A stretch of DNA of 64,000 nt from Pseudohongiella sp. (lineage in GTDB: Bacteria > Pseudomonadota > Gammaproteobacteria > Pseudomonadales > Pseudohongiellaceae). The position numbers and the translations under genes were made by a program. The notes beneath the pieces were generated by a model. The model was not told where the DNA came from and made no database searches. It worked only from the letters and a program-made list of their open reading frames with translations. Below, piece after piece: positions 9,003 to 17,837 of the stretch; within the stretch, counting starts at the first letter, position 1; every line of letters starts with the position of its first letter. The stretch lies in NCBI GenBank assembly GCA_030651695.1, contig JAUSCD010000005.1, positions 248,915 through 312,914 on the forward strand, given 5' to 3'.

Positions 9003-9029
9003 TATGACAAATGTAATAAGTTTGTCATA
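9003..9029. promoter_or_regulatory. perfect 9-bp inverted repeat, probable operator between divergent genes
   Basis: TATGACAAA (9003-9011) and TTTGTCATA (9021-9029) form a perfect dyad with a nine-base centre. It lies 85 bases before the DUF2256 operon and 53 bases before the DUF839 gene. On the minus strand the distal arm supplies a TTGTCA -35 with TATTTG 17 bases on. A dimeric regulator, perhaps of the light-responsive MerR type used in such clusters, is inferred; no such gene is in the window. Confidence 0.55.
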
Positions 9030-9042
9030 TTAAACTGTTTAA
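9030..9042. promoter_or_regulatory. adjacent 13-bp palindrome TTAAAC-T-GTTTAA
   Basis: A perfect six-base dyad around one base directly abuts the TATGACAAA repeat on the side of the DUF839 gene. It is AT-rich and could be a second operator or simply part of the rightward promoter. No T-run follows, so it is not a terminator. Confidence 0.35.
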
Positions 9043-9081
9043 CTTGAGCGACTGATTCGAAAGCTTTTGAGGTCAATAGAC

Positions 9082-10560
9082 ATGAGTAGTAGTGGTCAAC
9101 CTGTTTTGTCACGTCGTGGTCTGTTAAAAGGGGGCGCTATGTTGGCGACTGCCGGTGCAGCGCCGTTTGTTCAGGCTCTCCAGGCATTGTCTGAAGCAGG
9201 CGCTTCGGGTGCTGCGCCTGCATCCAGGCTTGCGGACAGTCCTTATGGTCCGATCGCACCAGTCAATGACGAAGTCACTGGCTTGCCCTTGTTGCAGCTG
9301 CCTGCAGGCTTCTCCTATGCCAGTCTGTCGTGGACGGGCGACCGCATGAGCAACAATTCACCTGTGCCGGCAAGACTTGACGGCATGGGAGTAGTCGCTG
9401 TGCAAGGTGACGAGATCATTCTGATCAGAAATCATGAGGTTGGTTCTGGTGCGCTGATACCTGCCGCTGCCTGTTACAGCAGCACCGTTCGCTCGAATGG
9501 CAATTACGCTGGTGGTGGCAATACCACGATTCGTTTTTCACGACAGAGCAAGCGCGAAATTTCCACCGTCCCGAGCCTGAGCGGCACCCTGGTCAATTGT
9601 GCGGGAGGTGTGACGCCCTGGGGTACCTGGCTGTCCTGTGAAGAAACTATTGCCGATTTGACAGCCGATGGTGGCCGTAAACACGGTTATGTGTTTGAAG
9701 TGCGGGTTGATCCTGCTCAGACCACTGCGGTGCCTATAGTTGGCATGGGTCGCTATGATCACGAAGCTGCGGCTGTTGATCCCCGTGACAGCTCGGTATA
9801 TCTGACCGAAGACAACCGCAACGAATCGCCCTTATATCGTTATATTCCGGACGACAAGTCGCAAACTGCCGGCGCACTGGAAAAAGGTGGTCGCTTGCAG
9901 GCTGCTAAAATTGTCGGCCGGGGACACACAGAGTTGTTTACCCCGGTGTTGGGCGACACTCATCAGATTGAGTGGGTGGATATCGCTGATCCGGATATGG
10001 ATCCGGTAGCTGAGTCCAGCGGTCCCTATCTTCAGGCAAGGGATGCCGGCGCACTGAGTTTCAGTCGTGGCGAAGGCATCTGGTATTTTGAAGGCATGTT
10101 CTACATCGTTGATACCAGTGCGGGCACCAATGAGGAAGGTCGTGCCGGGTATGGCGAAGGTGCCGTCTGGATGCTGGACCCTGTAGCTGGAACCTTGCGC
10201 TGTATTTTTGCGTCCACCAGCGCGGAGATGGCTAATAATCCGGACAACATCGCCATCAGCCCGCGTGGCGGCATTGCGATGTGTGAAGACGGCGGTGGTG
10301 TTGAGGACGCTTTTGGTTTTGGCGAGCGCATTATGGGCTTGCAGACGTCAGGTGACTCCTTCATTTTTGCCAAGAACAATGTTGTGCTGACAGCAGAACA
10401 AATAACTGCCGCCGGCAAAAATTGTGAGCCCGGTGACTACCGCGGCGGCGAACTCGCCGGGGTGTGTTTTGATCCCGAGGGCGAGATCATGTTCATGAAC
10501 ATACAGAACCCGGGAGTGACGGTCGCCATCTGGGGCCCTTGGGAACGCGGCCCGCTTTAA
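9082..10560 (+). CDS. DUF839 / PhoX-like phosphatase family protein, Tat-exported
   Basis: 492 residues. A twin-arginine signal is present (SRRGLLKGGAML, then a hydrophobic stretch to about residue 40), so it is exported folded. The body has the PhoX/DUF839 signature NCAGGVTPWGTWLSCEET, then MGRYDHEAAAVDP, YLTEDNR and SPRGGIAMCEDGGG, which provide metal and phosphate ligands in PhoX. Calcium/iron-dependent phosphomonoesterase activity is possible, but many DUF839 proteins are uncharacterised. The ATG at 9082 is preferred, with GAGGTC about eight bases upstream; a TTG at 9067 is in frame. It is divergent from the photolyase operon and shares its control region. Confidence 0.85.
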   Translation: MSSSGQPVLSRRGLLKGGAMLATAGAAPFVQALQALSEAGASGAAPASRLADSPYGPIAPVNDEVTGLPLLQLPAGFSYASLSWTGDRMSNNSPVPARLDGMGVVAVQGDEIILIRNHEVGSGALIPAAACYSSTVRSNGNYAGGGNTTIRFSRQSKREISTVPSLSGTLVNCAGGVTPWGTWLSCEETIADLTADGGRKHGYVFEVRVDPAQTTAVPIVGMGRYDHEAAAVDPRDSSVYLTEDNRNESPLYRYIPDDKSQTAGALEKGGRLQAAKIVGRGHTELFTPVLGDTHQIEWVDIADPDMDPVAESSGPYLQARDAGALSFSRGEGIWYFEGMFYIVDTSAGTNEEGRAGYGEGAVWMLDPVAGTLRCIFASTSAEMANNPDNIAISPRGGIAMCEDGGGVEDAFGFGERIMGLQTSGDSFIFAKNNVVLTAEQITAAGKNCEPGDYRGGELAGVCFDPEGEIMFMNIQNPGVTVAIWGPWERGPL

Positions 10561-10562
10561 GC

Positions 10563-10577
10563 ACGGGCCCTCAGCCC
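10563..10577. terminator. weak convergent hairpin
   Basis: A short GC stem, CGGGC / GCCCG with loop CCTCA, sits in the 22 bases between the convergent DUF839 gene and the paralogue-family gene. Only a short T stretch follows, so its use as a terminator is uncertain. Confidence 0.3.
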
Positions 10578-10582
10578 GGGGT

Positions 10583-11605
10583 TTAATCGGAAGCCTGTTC
10601 CAGACGCCTTGCTCCGGCCAGAATGCCGGGCAGGGCGTAATTACCTTCATGACAGGCAAACTCATAAATACGCTCTTCAGACGGTCGGCGGTGGAACACC
10701 ATTTCAGCCGTCCAGGGCTGGGTATACGCCACTTCGTCATGCATGGTAAAGCTGTACACAATTTTGTCTGCCGATACCATACGCAGGCGCTCAGTCACTG
10801 TCAGCCCGGGTCCCGATCCAAAGTGGGATTGCTGCGGATGCATATTGCGCGTGCTGATAACCAGCGTATCGTCCTCCCAGTGCGCTACTGAATCCCCCAT
10901 CCATTTGTGTATTTCAGCGGCCTGATGCGCTGACCCAATACGGAAAACGCGTGTGTCATGCATCATCTCAGCCGACATCGCTACGTAGTCTGTATTCTGC
11001 ACAATCTGGTAATTGTTGTTATAGATCATCGGCATCATGGGCGGCCCAACGCTTGAGTTGGAAGTGCGGAAGTCGTAAAAAAGCAGGCAACGCTCGCCTA
11101 TGGTGGCCATTTCAGGGCCCAAAAACGCATCGGCGCCATGAATGTCGCGCAACTGTTCCATGAAATTTTGTTCCGGGGCGCCGTCCCTGAACGGAATCCG
11201 GCCGTCCGGCGGATCAATGATCATAGAAGTGCGATACTCCCCATCGATCTCAACGACCTGAATGCCACGATCCAGCCAGAAAGTATTGTAAGCCGCTGCC
11301 GTGTTGCCATCTGAGGGAGGAGGCCGGTCCGGGTCGCTGGGAGCGTCGGCGGCGATTTCACGGCGCTGGGCATCCTGTTGCATTGCCAGAGCTTCTTCTT
11401 CAGACATGAAGCGGCGGTCTGCGAATCTTGCAGGACGTTCGAGTGGTGTTTGTGTCCCGTTGCTCCAGATGCCCTGAAGATCGGGTTTGCCGTCTGTAGT
11501 ACGAGGGATGCCGCTTTGAGCATACAGGACTGGAGCTGCCAGCAGTGCCAACAGAAGGGTCGGGAACAGTCTGCAAACCACGGTAGTGTGAGTGATCATG
11601 GCCAT
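10583..11605 (-). CDS. exported protein of an unnamed family (paralogue 1 of 3 in this window)
   Basis: 340 residues from the ATG at 11605, with a signal peptide ending LYAQS. I do not recognise a named domain. Landmarks are shared with genes at 26567 and 52962: TTDGKPDLQGIWSNGTQTPL after the signal peptide, SDPDRPPPSDGNT, FWLDRG, EYRTSMIIDPPDGRIPF, GERCLL, YNNNYQIVQ, the MMHDTR segment, PWTAE, and a C-terminal ACHEGNYALPGILAGARRLE. The conserved cysteine, histidines and acidic residues suggest an enzyme or a small-ligand binder in the periplasm, but this is only inference. The upstream in-frame extension to 11746 runs into the bfd promoter and is unlikely to be translated. Confidence 0.78.
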   Translation of the reverse strand: MAMITHTTVVCRLFPTLLLALLAAPVLYAQSGIPRTTDGKPDLQGIWSNGTQTPLERPARFADRRFMSEEEALAMQQDAQRREIAADAPSDPDRPPPSDGNTAAAYNTFWLDRGIQVVEIDGEYRTSMIIDPPDGRIPFRDGAPEQNFMEQLRDIHGADAFLGPEMATIGERCLLFYDFRTSNSSVGPPMMPMIYNNNYQIVQNTDYVAMSAEMMHDTRVFRIGSAHQAAEIHKWMGDSVAHWEDDTLVISTRNMHPQQSHFGSGPGLTVTERLRMVSADKIVYSFTMHDEVAYTQPWTAEMVFHRRPSEERIYEFACHEGNYALPGILAGARRLEQASD

Positions 11606-11735
11606 GTCTTCTTTTTGTGGTGGCGTAGTTTCTACAAGTAATTGCTGCGCCAGACCACTATACCTGAGCCTGTCGGCCCACGGCCAGCCGCGCAGGTTGG
11701 GCCGGTGATGGTTGTTTTCAAATCTTAACAAGTTT

Positions 11736-11754
11736 GGTATTGACAATCATTCCC
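11736..11754 (+). promoter_or_regulatory. Fur box in the bfd promoter
   Basis: GGTATTGACAATCATTCCC matches the 19-base Fur consensus at 14 positions. It covers a perfect TTGACA -35 (11740-11745) with TATCCT (11764-11769) 18 bases later, about 50 bases before bfd. Iron-dependent repression by Fur is therefore likely, as is known for bfd elsewhere. Confidence 0.7.
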
Positions 11755-11820
11755 ATTAGCATCTATCCTTCGCGACATTGAGGAATTTCCTCGCCCACAA
11801 CCGATTCAGAGAACGTTTCC

Positions 11821-12018
11821 ATGTACGTCTGCATCTGCCGCCAGATCACTGATAAAGAGATTCGCCAGCGCTGTGAAGAAGGTGTGACTACTTTCTCGGA
11901 ATTGCGTGCAGAGTTGGGTCTTGCCAGTGATTGTGGTCGCTGCGGTCGATATGCCCGTGAAATCATTGCTGAAGTTACATCCGCCGCCCAGTGTCGGGCC
12001 CTGTCTTACGCTGCCTGA
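11821..12018 (+). CDS. bfd: bacterioferritin-associated ferredoxin
   Basis: 65 residues of the Fer2_BFD family. Cys4 and Cys6 (MYVCIC) with Cys38 and Cys41 (SDCGRCGRYA) have the spacing that binds the 2Fe-2S cluster in Bfd. Bfd docks on bacterioferritin and passes electrons to the core to release Fe(II) when iron is scarce. A Fur box overlaps its promoter, and bfr lies 187 bases downstream on the same strand. The two genes probably have separate promoters, since they are needed under opposite iron conditions. Confidence 0.93.
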   Translation: MYVCICRQITDKEIRQRCEEGVTTFSELRAELGLASDCGRCGRYAREIIAEVTSAAQCRALSYAA

Positions 12019-12205
12019 TCCTGTGCCAGGCCTGCCCTTTCTGCCTGTATCTTAATAACAGGACGAAGCAGAATCATTCTTGTTATCAGTTTCTTTTCTT
12101 TATTAGTCAACCACTTATGCTGGTTTTGACTTGACTTCCCCTGGGCGGATGCGTCAGTCTTGCGTCTAAACAGACTTAACGTCTGAGCGGAACAGGAGTC
12201 CCCCC

Positions 12206-12670
12206 ATGAAAGCCGATAAAACCATGATCAAACACCTGAACAAAGCACTTGGCAACGAGCTTATTGCCATTAACCAGTACTTTTTGCATTCACGTATGTT
12301 CAAGGATCGTGGCCTGAGCAAGCTGGCCGCCAAGGAGTACGAAGAATCCATTGATGAAATGAAACATGCGGACAAACTGATAGACCGTATTCTGTTTCTG
12401 GAGGGGCTGCCCAATCTGCAAAGCCTGGGCAAACTGTTTATCGGTGAGCACACCAGAGAGATGATCGAATGTGACCTGAAACTTGAAATGCAGGCCATTC
12501 CAGATTTGCGTGAAGGCATCGAGTATGCCGAATCCATCAAGGACTATACCAGCCGCGAGCTGCTGGTATACATCCTTGAAAGCGAAGAAGAGCATGTCGA
12601 CTGGCTGGAAACCCAGCTCAAGCTGATCGAGTCTGTCGGTATTGAGAACTATCAGCAGTCGATGATCTGA
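12206..12670 (+). CDS. bfr: bacterioferritin
   Basis: 154 residues, full length for Bfr. Ferroxidase ligands are in place: Glu18 ([11 protein letters not shown]), Glu51 and His54 (DEMKHAD), and the EEEHVDW motif near the C-terminus. Met52, the axial ligand of the haem shared between two subunits, is present, so this is a haem-binding Bfr rather than a plain ferritin. It stores iron as a 24-mer in the cytoplasm. The start has AGGAG at 12194-12198. It ends 18 bases before the convergent chemoreceptor gene. Confidence 0.95.
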   Translation: MKADKTMIKHLNKALGNELIAINQYFLHSRMFKDRGLSKLAAKEYEESIDEMKHADKLIDRILFLEGLPNLQSLGKLFIGEHTREMIECDLKLEMQAIPDLREGIEYAESIKDYTSRELLVYILESEEEHVDWLETQLKLIESVGIENYQQSMI

Positions 12671-12688
12671 CCTGCATATTGATCACAC

Positions 12689-14728
12689 TCAATTAGATAC
12701 CTTGAACCATGAGATTGAGGCTTGCAAATCACTGGCCAGTTTTGCGAGCTCGTCACTGGCAACAGTGGTCTGCGCCGCTCCGGCCGCAGACTGCTCAGCC
12801 AGTTCGCGGATGCTTGTCACGTTACGGTTCAATTCTTCTGTTGTCGCTGTCTGCTGTTCGGCCGCGCTGGCAATCTGCAAGTTCATGTCGCTTATCGTGG
12901 TTACGGCCTGTGTAATGCTGTCCAGCGACTGAGTAGCTTCAGCCGCCAGGGCAACACCTTCCCCAGCTTTTCCGCGGCTGGACTCCATCAAGGTGACGGC
13001 ATCGCGAACACCATTTTGAAGATTGCGAATCATGCCATCTATTTCACTTGCCGAGTCTTTGGTGCGATTGGCGAGGGTGCGCACTTCATCAGCAACCACA
13101 GCAAACCCCCGTCCATGCTCGCCTGCTCTGGCGGCCTCGATTGCAGCGTTCAAAGCCAGCAAATTGGTTTGTTCTGCAATGCTCATGATGACATCCAGCA
13201 CACTGGAAATTGACTGACTGTCCCCGGCAACCCGTTGCATTCCTTCGGCGGTATCGTTGATGTCGGTCGATAGTGCCCTGATTGCAACAGCGGCACGATT
13301 TACCAGCTCCGCCCCATGCACGGCCTGATCATTGGTATCGTTTGCTGCTGTTGATGCGCGCATTGTGCTTTGGCTGACTTCGTTCACCGTCGCATTCATT
13401 TCATTAATGGAGACCGCCACCATGTCCGTCTCAGAACGTTGTTTGAGAACGTTCTGCGCGCTGTGTCTGGATACGCTGGAAAGCTCTTCAGCCGCCGATG
13501 CAAGTTGAGTAGTGGCGTTGGTGACTTTCACAATCAGTTGTTCAAACTGAGAAGTAATTTTGTTAAAGCTGTCACCGACCAGGCGCAGTTCATCGTCTGC
13601 ATCGACCTGTACCCGAACACTCAGCTCTCCGGAAGAAACCGAGTTTGCCGCGTCAGCGATTTGGGCAACGCTCTTATTGATAGCCAGATAAAGACAAGTG
13701 AAGAGGTAACCCAGTACAAGCAATATGCCTGCCACCAGAGAAATATCCAGCGCGCGTGAGCGTTCTGCAACACGCAGACGGTCCTGTAACAATTGTTCAA
13801 GTAATGGGTGAATGGCGTCAAAAAGTGCGTAGCTTGAGTTGATGGAACTGCTGGCGGTATCAAAAATGTCAGTGCCTGATACAGTAATAAATTCCGGCTG
13901 CAATATCTGCGAACGAAGTTGACCAGACAACTGGCTGATTGCCTCCCTGTTGCGTGTTCGGGCGCCACTCAAGCTCTGGGATAACGCAGAATTTGCTGCA
14001 GAAGCACTGTCCAGGCCATCTTCAAGACCCGCAAGCGCCGCGGCCATGTTAAACAGCAAAATCTCCAGTGCAATGCGTTGTTCGTTGTCCAACAGGCCTT
14101 CTGCCGCAGCGCTGCTGGCATGCGCGCGTGCCTGCCCCATCGTTTCGGTCAGTTGCGGAAGTCGGAGTGACAACGCATCTGCCAGATAATATGAATCCAG
14201 ATGCGAGGACAAAGATAATTCAAAATGATCTGAGGCGCGATGCATCAGTTCCGTAAACAGACTGATCAGATTGGTATGAGCCTCAAAGCTGGCGCTGGCA
14301 TTCAGTCCGGAGGGGTTACTGCTTAAACTTGCCCATTGTTGCTGAATGGATTGCATCAGTCTTTGGATCTGGGGAGAGCCGGTGGTGTCATTGGTCAGAC
14401 TGGCCAGGCTTGTGAGACTGCTCTGAATCCGGGGACGCAGGGCAGCTGCGCGACTGTGTGTGTCAGGGTCTCCTGTGCGCACTGCTGTTGCCATCAGTCC
14501 GCGGTGCTGCTGAATCAGATCCAGCGGGGTGCGCGCGGCCGTCAAATACAGCACACCGTCTCTTTCATTGGAGAGCATACTTATTTCGCTATTGATGATG
14601 TTCAGCACAATACTGCTGAGAAATAACAGAGGCAGCATTACGCAGAGGAATATCAGTACAAATTTCGACCTGAACCCGGCACGGTTAAGAAGGGCAATAG
14701 CGGGGGAAAATAACATTTTCATCATCAC
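12689..14728 (-). CDS. methyl-accepting chemotaxis protein with large periplasmic sensor
   Basis: 679 residues. The first membrane segment is at about residues 24-46 and the second at about 328-348; between them lies a roughly 280-residue helical periplasmic domain whose ligand I cannot name. A HAMP linker follows ([17 protein letters not shown]), and then the cytoplasmic coiled coil with the conserved hairpin tip ending [17 protein letters not shown]. It should signal through CheW/CheA. No che or flagellar genes are in the window, so it is one of several scattered receptors. Confidence 0.93.
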   Translation of the reverse strand: MMMKMLFSPAIALLNRAGFRSKFVLIFLCVMLPLLFLSSIVLNIINSEISMLSNERDGVLYLTAARTPLDLIQQHRGLMATAVRTGDPDTHSRAAALRPRIQSSLTSLASLTNDTTGSPQIQRLMQSIQQQWASLSSNPSGLNASASFEAHTNLISLFTELMHRASDHFELSLSSHLDSYYLADALSLRLPQLTETMGQARAHASSAAAEGLLDNEQRIALEILLFNMAAALAGLEDGLDSASAANSALSQSLSGARTRNREAISQLSGQLRSQILQPEFITVSGTDIFDTASSSINSSYALFDAIHPLLEQLLQDRLRVAERSRALDISLVAGILLVLGYLFTCLYLAINKSVAQIADAANSVSSGELSVRVQVDADDELRLVGDSFNKITSQFEQLIVKVTNATTQLASAAEELSSVSRHSAQNVLKQRSETDMVAVSINEMNATVNEVSQSTMRASTAANDTNDQAVHGAELVNRAAVAIRALSTDINDTAEGMQRVAGDSQSISSVLDVIMSIAEQTNLLALNAAIEAARAGEHGRGFAVVADEVRTLANRTKDSASEIDGMIRNLQNGVRDAVTLMESSRGKAGEGVALAAEATQSLDSITQAVTTISDMNLQIASAAEQQTATTEELNRNVTSIRELAEQSAAGAAQTTVASDELAKLASDLQASISWFKVSN

Positions 14729-15045
14729 AATTCCTTTAGGCAGGTGCTATCCAGGCTTTCGTTTGATTCGCTATATCAAGTCGACAGCGCCGGTCAGACA
14801 CTTTAGGCGGACGACACCAGCTTAAAGAACGGATTAGGATTTTAATCGTGCGCCTTCGTTTTGGACGGCTGATGTAGGCATTTATGCCGGAAAATAATAA
14901 TCCTATCCCTACAAATGGCAGAAGAAAATCATGATTCAGATCAGTGTAATTGTTTCTGCATTTAACTAGAATCAGCGCTCATTTTTGTTTTGTCAGAGCA
15001 CCCTTGAGGAATTCTGGAGCACGCCATCATCCCTTCAGAGTTTAT
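14729..15045. other. divergent intergenic region, 317 bp
   Basis: This separates the chemoreceptor (leftward) from the NarL-type kinase (rightward). It is AT-rich with several TATAAT-like stretches, for example around 14890-14905, and must hold both promoters. I looked for a FliA-type promoter before the chemoreceptor; CTAAAG at about 14803-14808 on the minus strand is not followed by a good GCCGATAA. I see no RNA gene or ORF. Confidence 0.4.
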
Positions 15046-16995
15046 ATGATCAGATCATCAAAACCATGGGATGCCGTTCTGTCGCTGGTTGAAAAACGTC
15101 TGGGCCTGTTGTTACTTCCGGACTGCATTGCGGTATTGGTTTCTGTTGTAACACTGAGCCTTCTGGCGACCAGTCTACTTGTGCCGGTTGATGCGTTGAC
15201 CGCCTGCCCGGCGTTGCTGGGTATTGGGCAAAATACCCTGATCTCGCTTTTCCTGTTTGCTCTGACCCTGCGCTATGACCTGAACTCCCGGTCGTTTGTG
15301 CTCGTTTGCTGTGGTCTGGCTTCAATATTTCTTGCAGGGATGGTCGTTGTGCAAACGCTGCTGGCGTGGTTGCCACAAGACGCCTGGCACCGGGTACTGC
15401 TCAATACAACGGTAGCCGCGCAGCACTGGCCGGGTCGTATGTCGGTCACCGAGGCAATATTATTGATCATGACCTTTGGCGCAAGTCTATTGCTCCGGCT
15501 TTCCGGCAGCACAGGTATTGTCGTATCCGGTGTTGTCATTGCCTTGGTTGCGACCATAAGTGCAGCACGCACCGCGGCTTCATTTTTGGGGATTACCGTG
15601 GTTGCTCCCGACAGCAATCTGGCTGGGGCAGTGAATCCACTGGTCGGGGTTCTTCTGTTTTTTATTTCGATGGCACTTGTCCGTATTTTTATCAGCCATC
15701 CGCGCTATCTGGTTTGGGAGGCTAAGTTCCCGGGTCAAAGCACATTTCTGAAAGTGGCTGCGTTGCTCAGTCTGTTGTTGGTGGCGGCCGCTACGATCAC
15801 GCTGGGATATGCCCGCGAAGGACAGATCGGAACCGCTGCCATTGTGATGCTGCTACTGGCTGCCATGGCGTTGCTGGTCATCTACTTCTGCATTGTGTCA
15901 GTTGTTGACGAGCGGCGCCGCGCTGAACTGACTCTGAGAGACAGAGAGGAGGCGCTTGAGAAAGCTCAGTCAATAGGCCGCCTTGGCAGCTGGAGGCTGT
16001 TTTGGCCTCAGGGTGTCCTGGAGTGGTCGAGCGAAAGCTACCGCATTTTTGGCGTGCGACAGGGCACTCCACTTAGCCTTGAAACATTTATGTCGCATAT
16101 ACATCCGGATGATCTGGTTTCGTTCCAGGAAACATGGCGGCGGGGCCTTGCGGGCGAGGGCTACGATATTGAGCACAGGATTATCGCAGGGAAGCGGACA
16201 AAATGGGTACGTGAGCGCGCTGATTTTCAATGGAATAGCGCTCACACCGAATGTGAATGTCTGGGTACGGTACAGGACGTGACCGACTCCAAGCTTAAAG
16301 AAATAGAACTGCTGCGTTCGCGGGAACTTGTCCGGAAACTGGCCGCGCACAATGAAGAAATAAGGGAGCAGGAGCGTACAAAAATCGCCAGGGAGCTGCA
16401 TGATGAAATGGGTCAGCATCTCACCGCGTTACGCCTGCAAACAGCTATGGTGCAGATGCAACAAGATGTTAGCAATCCTCTTAACGGTCAGCTGCAGGAC
16501 ATCAAATCCAGAATAGACAATACGATAAATGTTGTGCGTACTGTTGCCGCCAGCCTGCGCCCGCCTGCGCTCGATGCCGGGCTGGTCGCGGCAACGCGCT
16601 GGATGCTCCGCAATTGTGTGGAAAGCGCAGGAATCACTACGCAGCTGGAAAGCAATGTTGATGAATCGTTGTTGAGCGACGGTCTGAAAACGGCTTCATT
16701 TCGTATACTTCAGGAGTCGCTGACCAATGTCATCAGGCACTCAAAAGCCACAAAGATTCTGGTGTGGATCACACAAGAAGCTCATACCTTGACTATTTCA
16801 GTGGCGGACAATGGTAATGGTTTTAACCCTGACGAGGTAAGCGCGGAATTGCACTTCGGGCTGATAGGTATTCGGGAAAGAGTATTGAATTTCCAGGGTA
16901 CAACCTCGATCCAAAGTGCACCGGGTAAAGGTTGTTGCGTATGTGTCACACTCCCGTTAGACGGAATAATCAATCAAGTTATGAGGGCGGGCTAA
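15046..16995 (+). CDS. membrane sensor histidine kinase, NarL/NarX type, with PAS domain
   Basis: 649 residues. The N-terminal 290 residues hold about eight hydrophobic segments, a multi-pass membrane sensor I cannot assign. A PAS_3-type domain follows (GSWRLFWPQG, HIHPDDLVSF, ending GTVQDVTDSK). The HisKA_3 dimerisation region carries ARELHDEMGQHLTALRLQ with His452 as the phosphorylation site, and an HATPase domain has the N box (ESLTNVIRHSKA), DNGNGF and GLIGIRERV. The ATG at 15046 is chosen; the frame is open 96 bases further up only through a TTG. The partner regulator begins two bases after the stop. Confidence 0.9.
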   Translation: MIRSSKPWDAVLSLVEKRLGLLLLPDCIAVLVSVVTLSLLATSLLVPVDALTACPALLGIGQNTLISLFLFALTLRYDLNSRSFVLVCCGLASIFLAGMVVVQTLLAWLPQDAWHRVLLNTTVAAQHWPGRMSVTEAILLIMTFGASLLLRLSGSTGIVVSGVVIALVATISAARTAASFLGITVVAPDSNLAGAVNPLVGVLLFFISMALVRIFISHPRYLVWEAKFPGQSTFLKVAALLSLLLVAAATITLGYAREGQIGTAAIVMLLLAAMALLVIYFCIVSVVDERRRAELTLRDREEALEKAQSIGRLGSWRLFWPQGVLEWSSESYRIFGVRQGTPLSLETFMSHIHPDDLVSFQETWRRGLAGEGYDIEHRIIAGKRTKWVRERADFQWNSAHTECECLGTVQDVTDSKLKEIELLRSRELVRKLAAHNEEIREQERTKIARELHDEMGQHLTALRLQTAMVQMQQDVSNPLNGQLQDIKSRIDNTINVVRTVAASLRPPALDAGLVAATRWMLRNCVESAGITTQLESNVDESLLSDGLKTASFRILQESLTNVIRHSKATKILVWITQEAHTLTISVADNGNGFNPDEVSAELHFGLIGIRERVLNFQGTTSIQSAPGKGCCVCVTLPLDGIINQVMRAG

Positions 16996-16996
16996 A

Positions 16997-17632
16997 TTGA
17001 TCAGAATTCTTGTGGCAGATGATCATGCAGTTGTCAGACGCGGAATTTGTAGTCTCATTGGTCTTACGCACGACATGGAGCTGGCAGGGGAAGCAGCTGA
17101 CAGTACTCAGGTGCTGGCGCTGATACACCATCCGGACGTTTCCCTTTTGATGGTTGATATGAATATGCCCGGACTAAGCGGCCTAGATCTGATCGGAAAA
17201 GTTCGCGAGCAGCGCCCGGATTTGCCGATACTTGTGCTTTCAATGTTTACAGATAACCAGATGGTTGAGGCAGCCTTGATAGCTGGCGCCAACGGCTACC
17301 TGAGTAAAAGCAGTGATCCGGATATAATTATCGCAGCCGCCAGACAGTGTGCAGCAGGTGGTAGTTACGTGGATCCGGCTATAGCGGTCAGCCTTATTCT
17401 CTCGCAGAAAAAGAAGCCTGAAAGGACCCCGCACGACAAATTGTCGAAACGCGAGTTGCAAATAATGCTGATGTTGGCGTCAGGTGATAGCGTAAACAGA
17501 ATTTCAGAAAAACTGTTCGTCTCTCCGAAAACGGTCAGCACCCATAAATTCCGGATAATGCAAAAACTCGACCTTGAATCGATTGCTGAGCTGGTGCGAT
17601 ACGCATTGCGACATCAGTTGATTGACAACTAA
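16997..17632 (+). CDS. LuxR/NarL family response regulator, TTG start
   Basis: 211 residues. The receiver domain has the acidic pair in VADDH, the phosphoacceptor Asp54 (LLMVDMNMPG) and the lysine in GYLSKSS. A LuxR helix-turn-helix follows (LSKRELQIMLMLASGD, KLFVSPKTVSTHKFRIMQKL). It begins with TTG at 16997, two bases after the kinase stop, with GAGGGCGG seven bases before; no ATG fits the conserved N-terminus. With the preceding kinase it forms a complete two-component system of unknown signal. Confidence 0.92.
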   Translation: MIRILVADDHAVVRRGICSLIGLTHDMELAGEAADSTQVLALIHHPDVSLLMVDMNMPGLSGLDLIGKVREQRPDLPILVLSMFTDNQMVEAALIAGANGYLSKSSDPDIIIAAARQCAAGGSYVDPAIAVSLILSQKKKPERTPHDKLSKRELQIMLMLASGDSVNRISEKLFVSPKTVSTHKFRIMQKLDLESIAELVRYALRHQLIDN

Positions 17633-17837
17633 CCATCTGCAACCGGATGGAGTGTCAGTAGACTTGAATGTTAGGAAAATCCTGACAAAAAAATCAGCGC
17701 GCGCTGACGGCTGCGTGCGCATCAAGGTGGTTAAATCTTCCGGTCAGTTGCCAGCGGAATATCCCGTATGTTTTTAAAAATAACAATAAAAAATAAAAAA
17801 ACTTACTGTGTGCAATTTCAGGCACCGGCTGCGGCAC

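Noticed and set aside
14780-14830. FliA (sigma-28) promoter before the chemoreceptor
   Set aside because: A TAAAG-like box is present on the minus strand but no acceptable GCCGATAA follows at the right distance.
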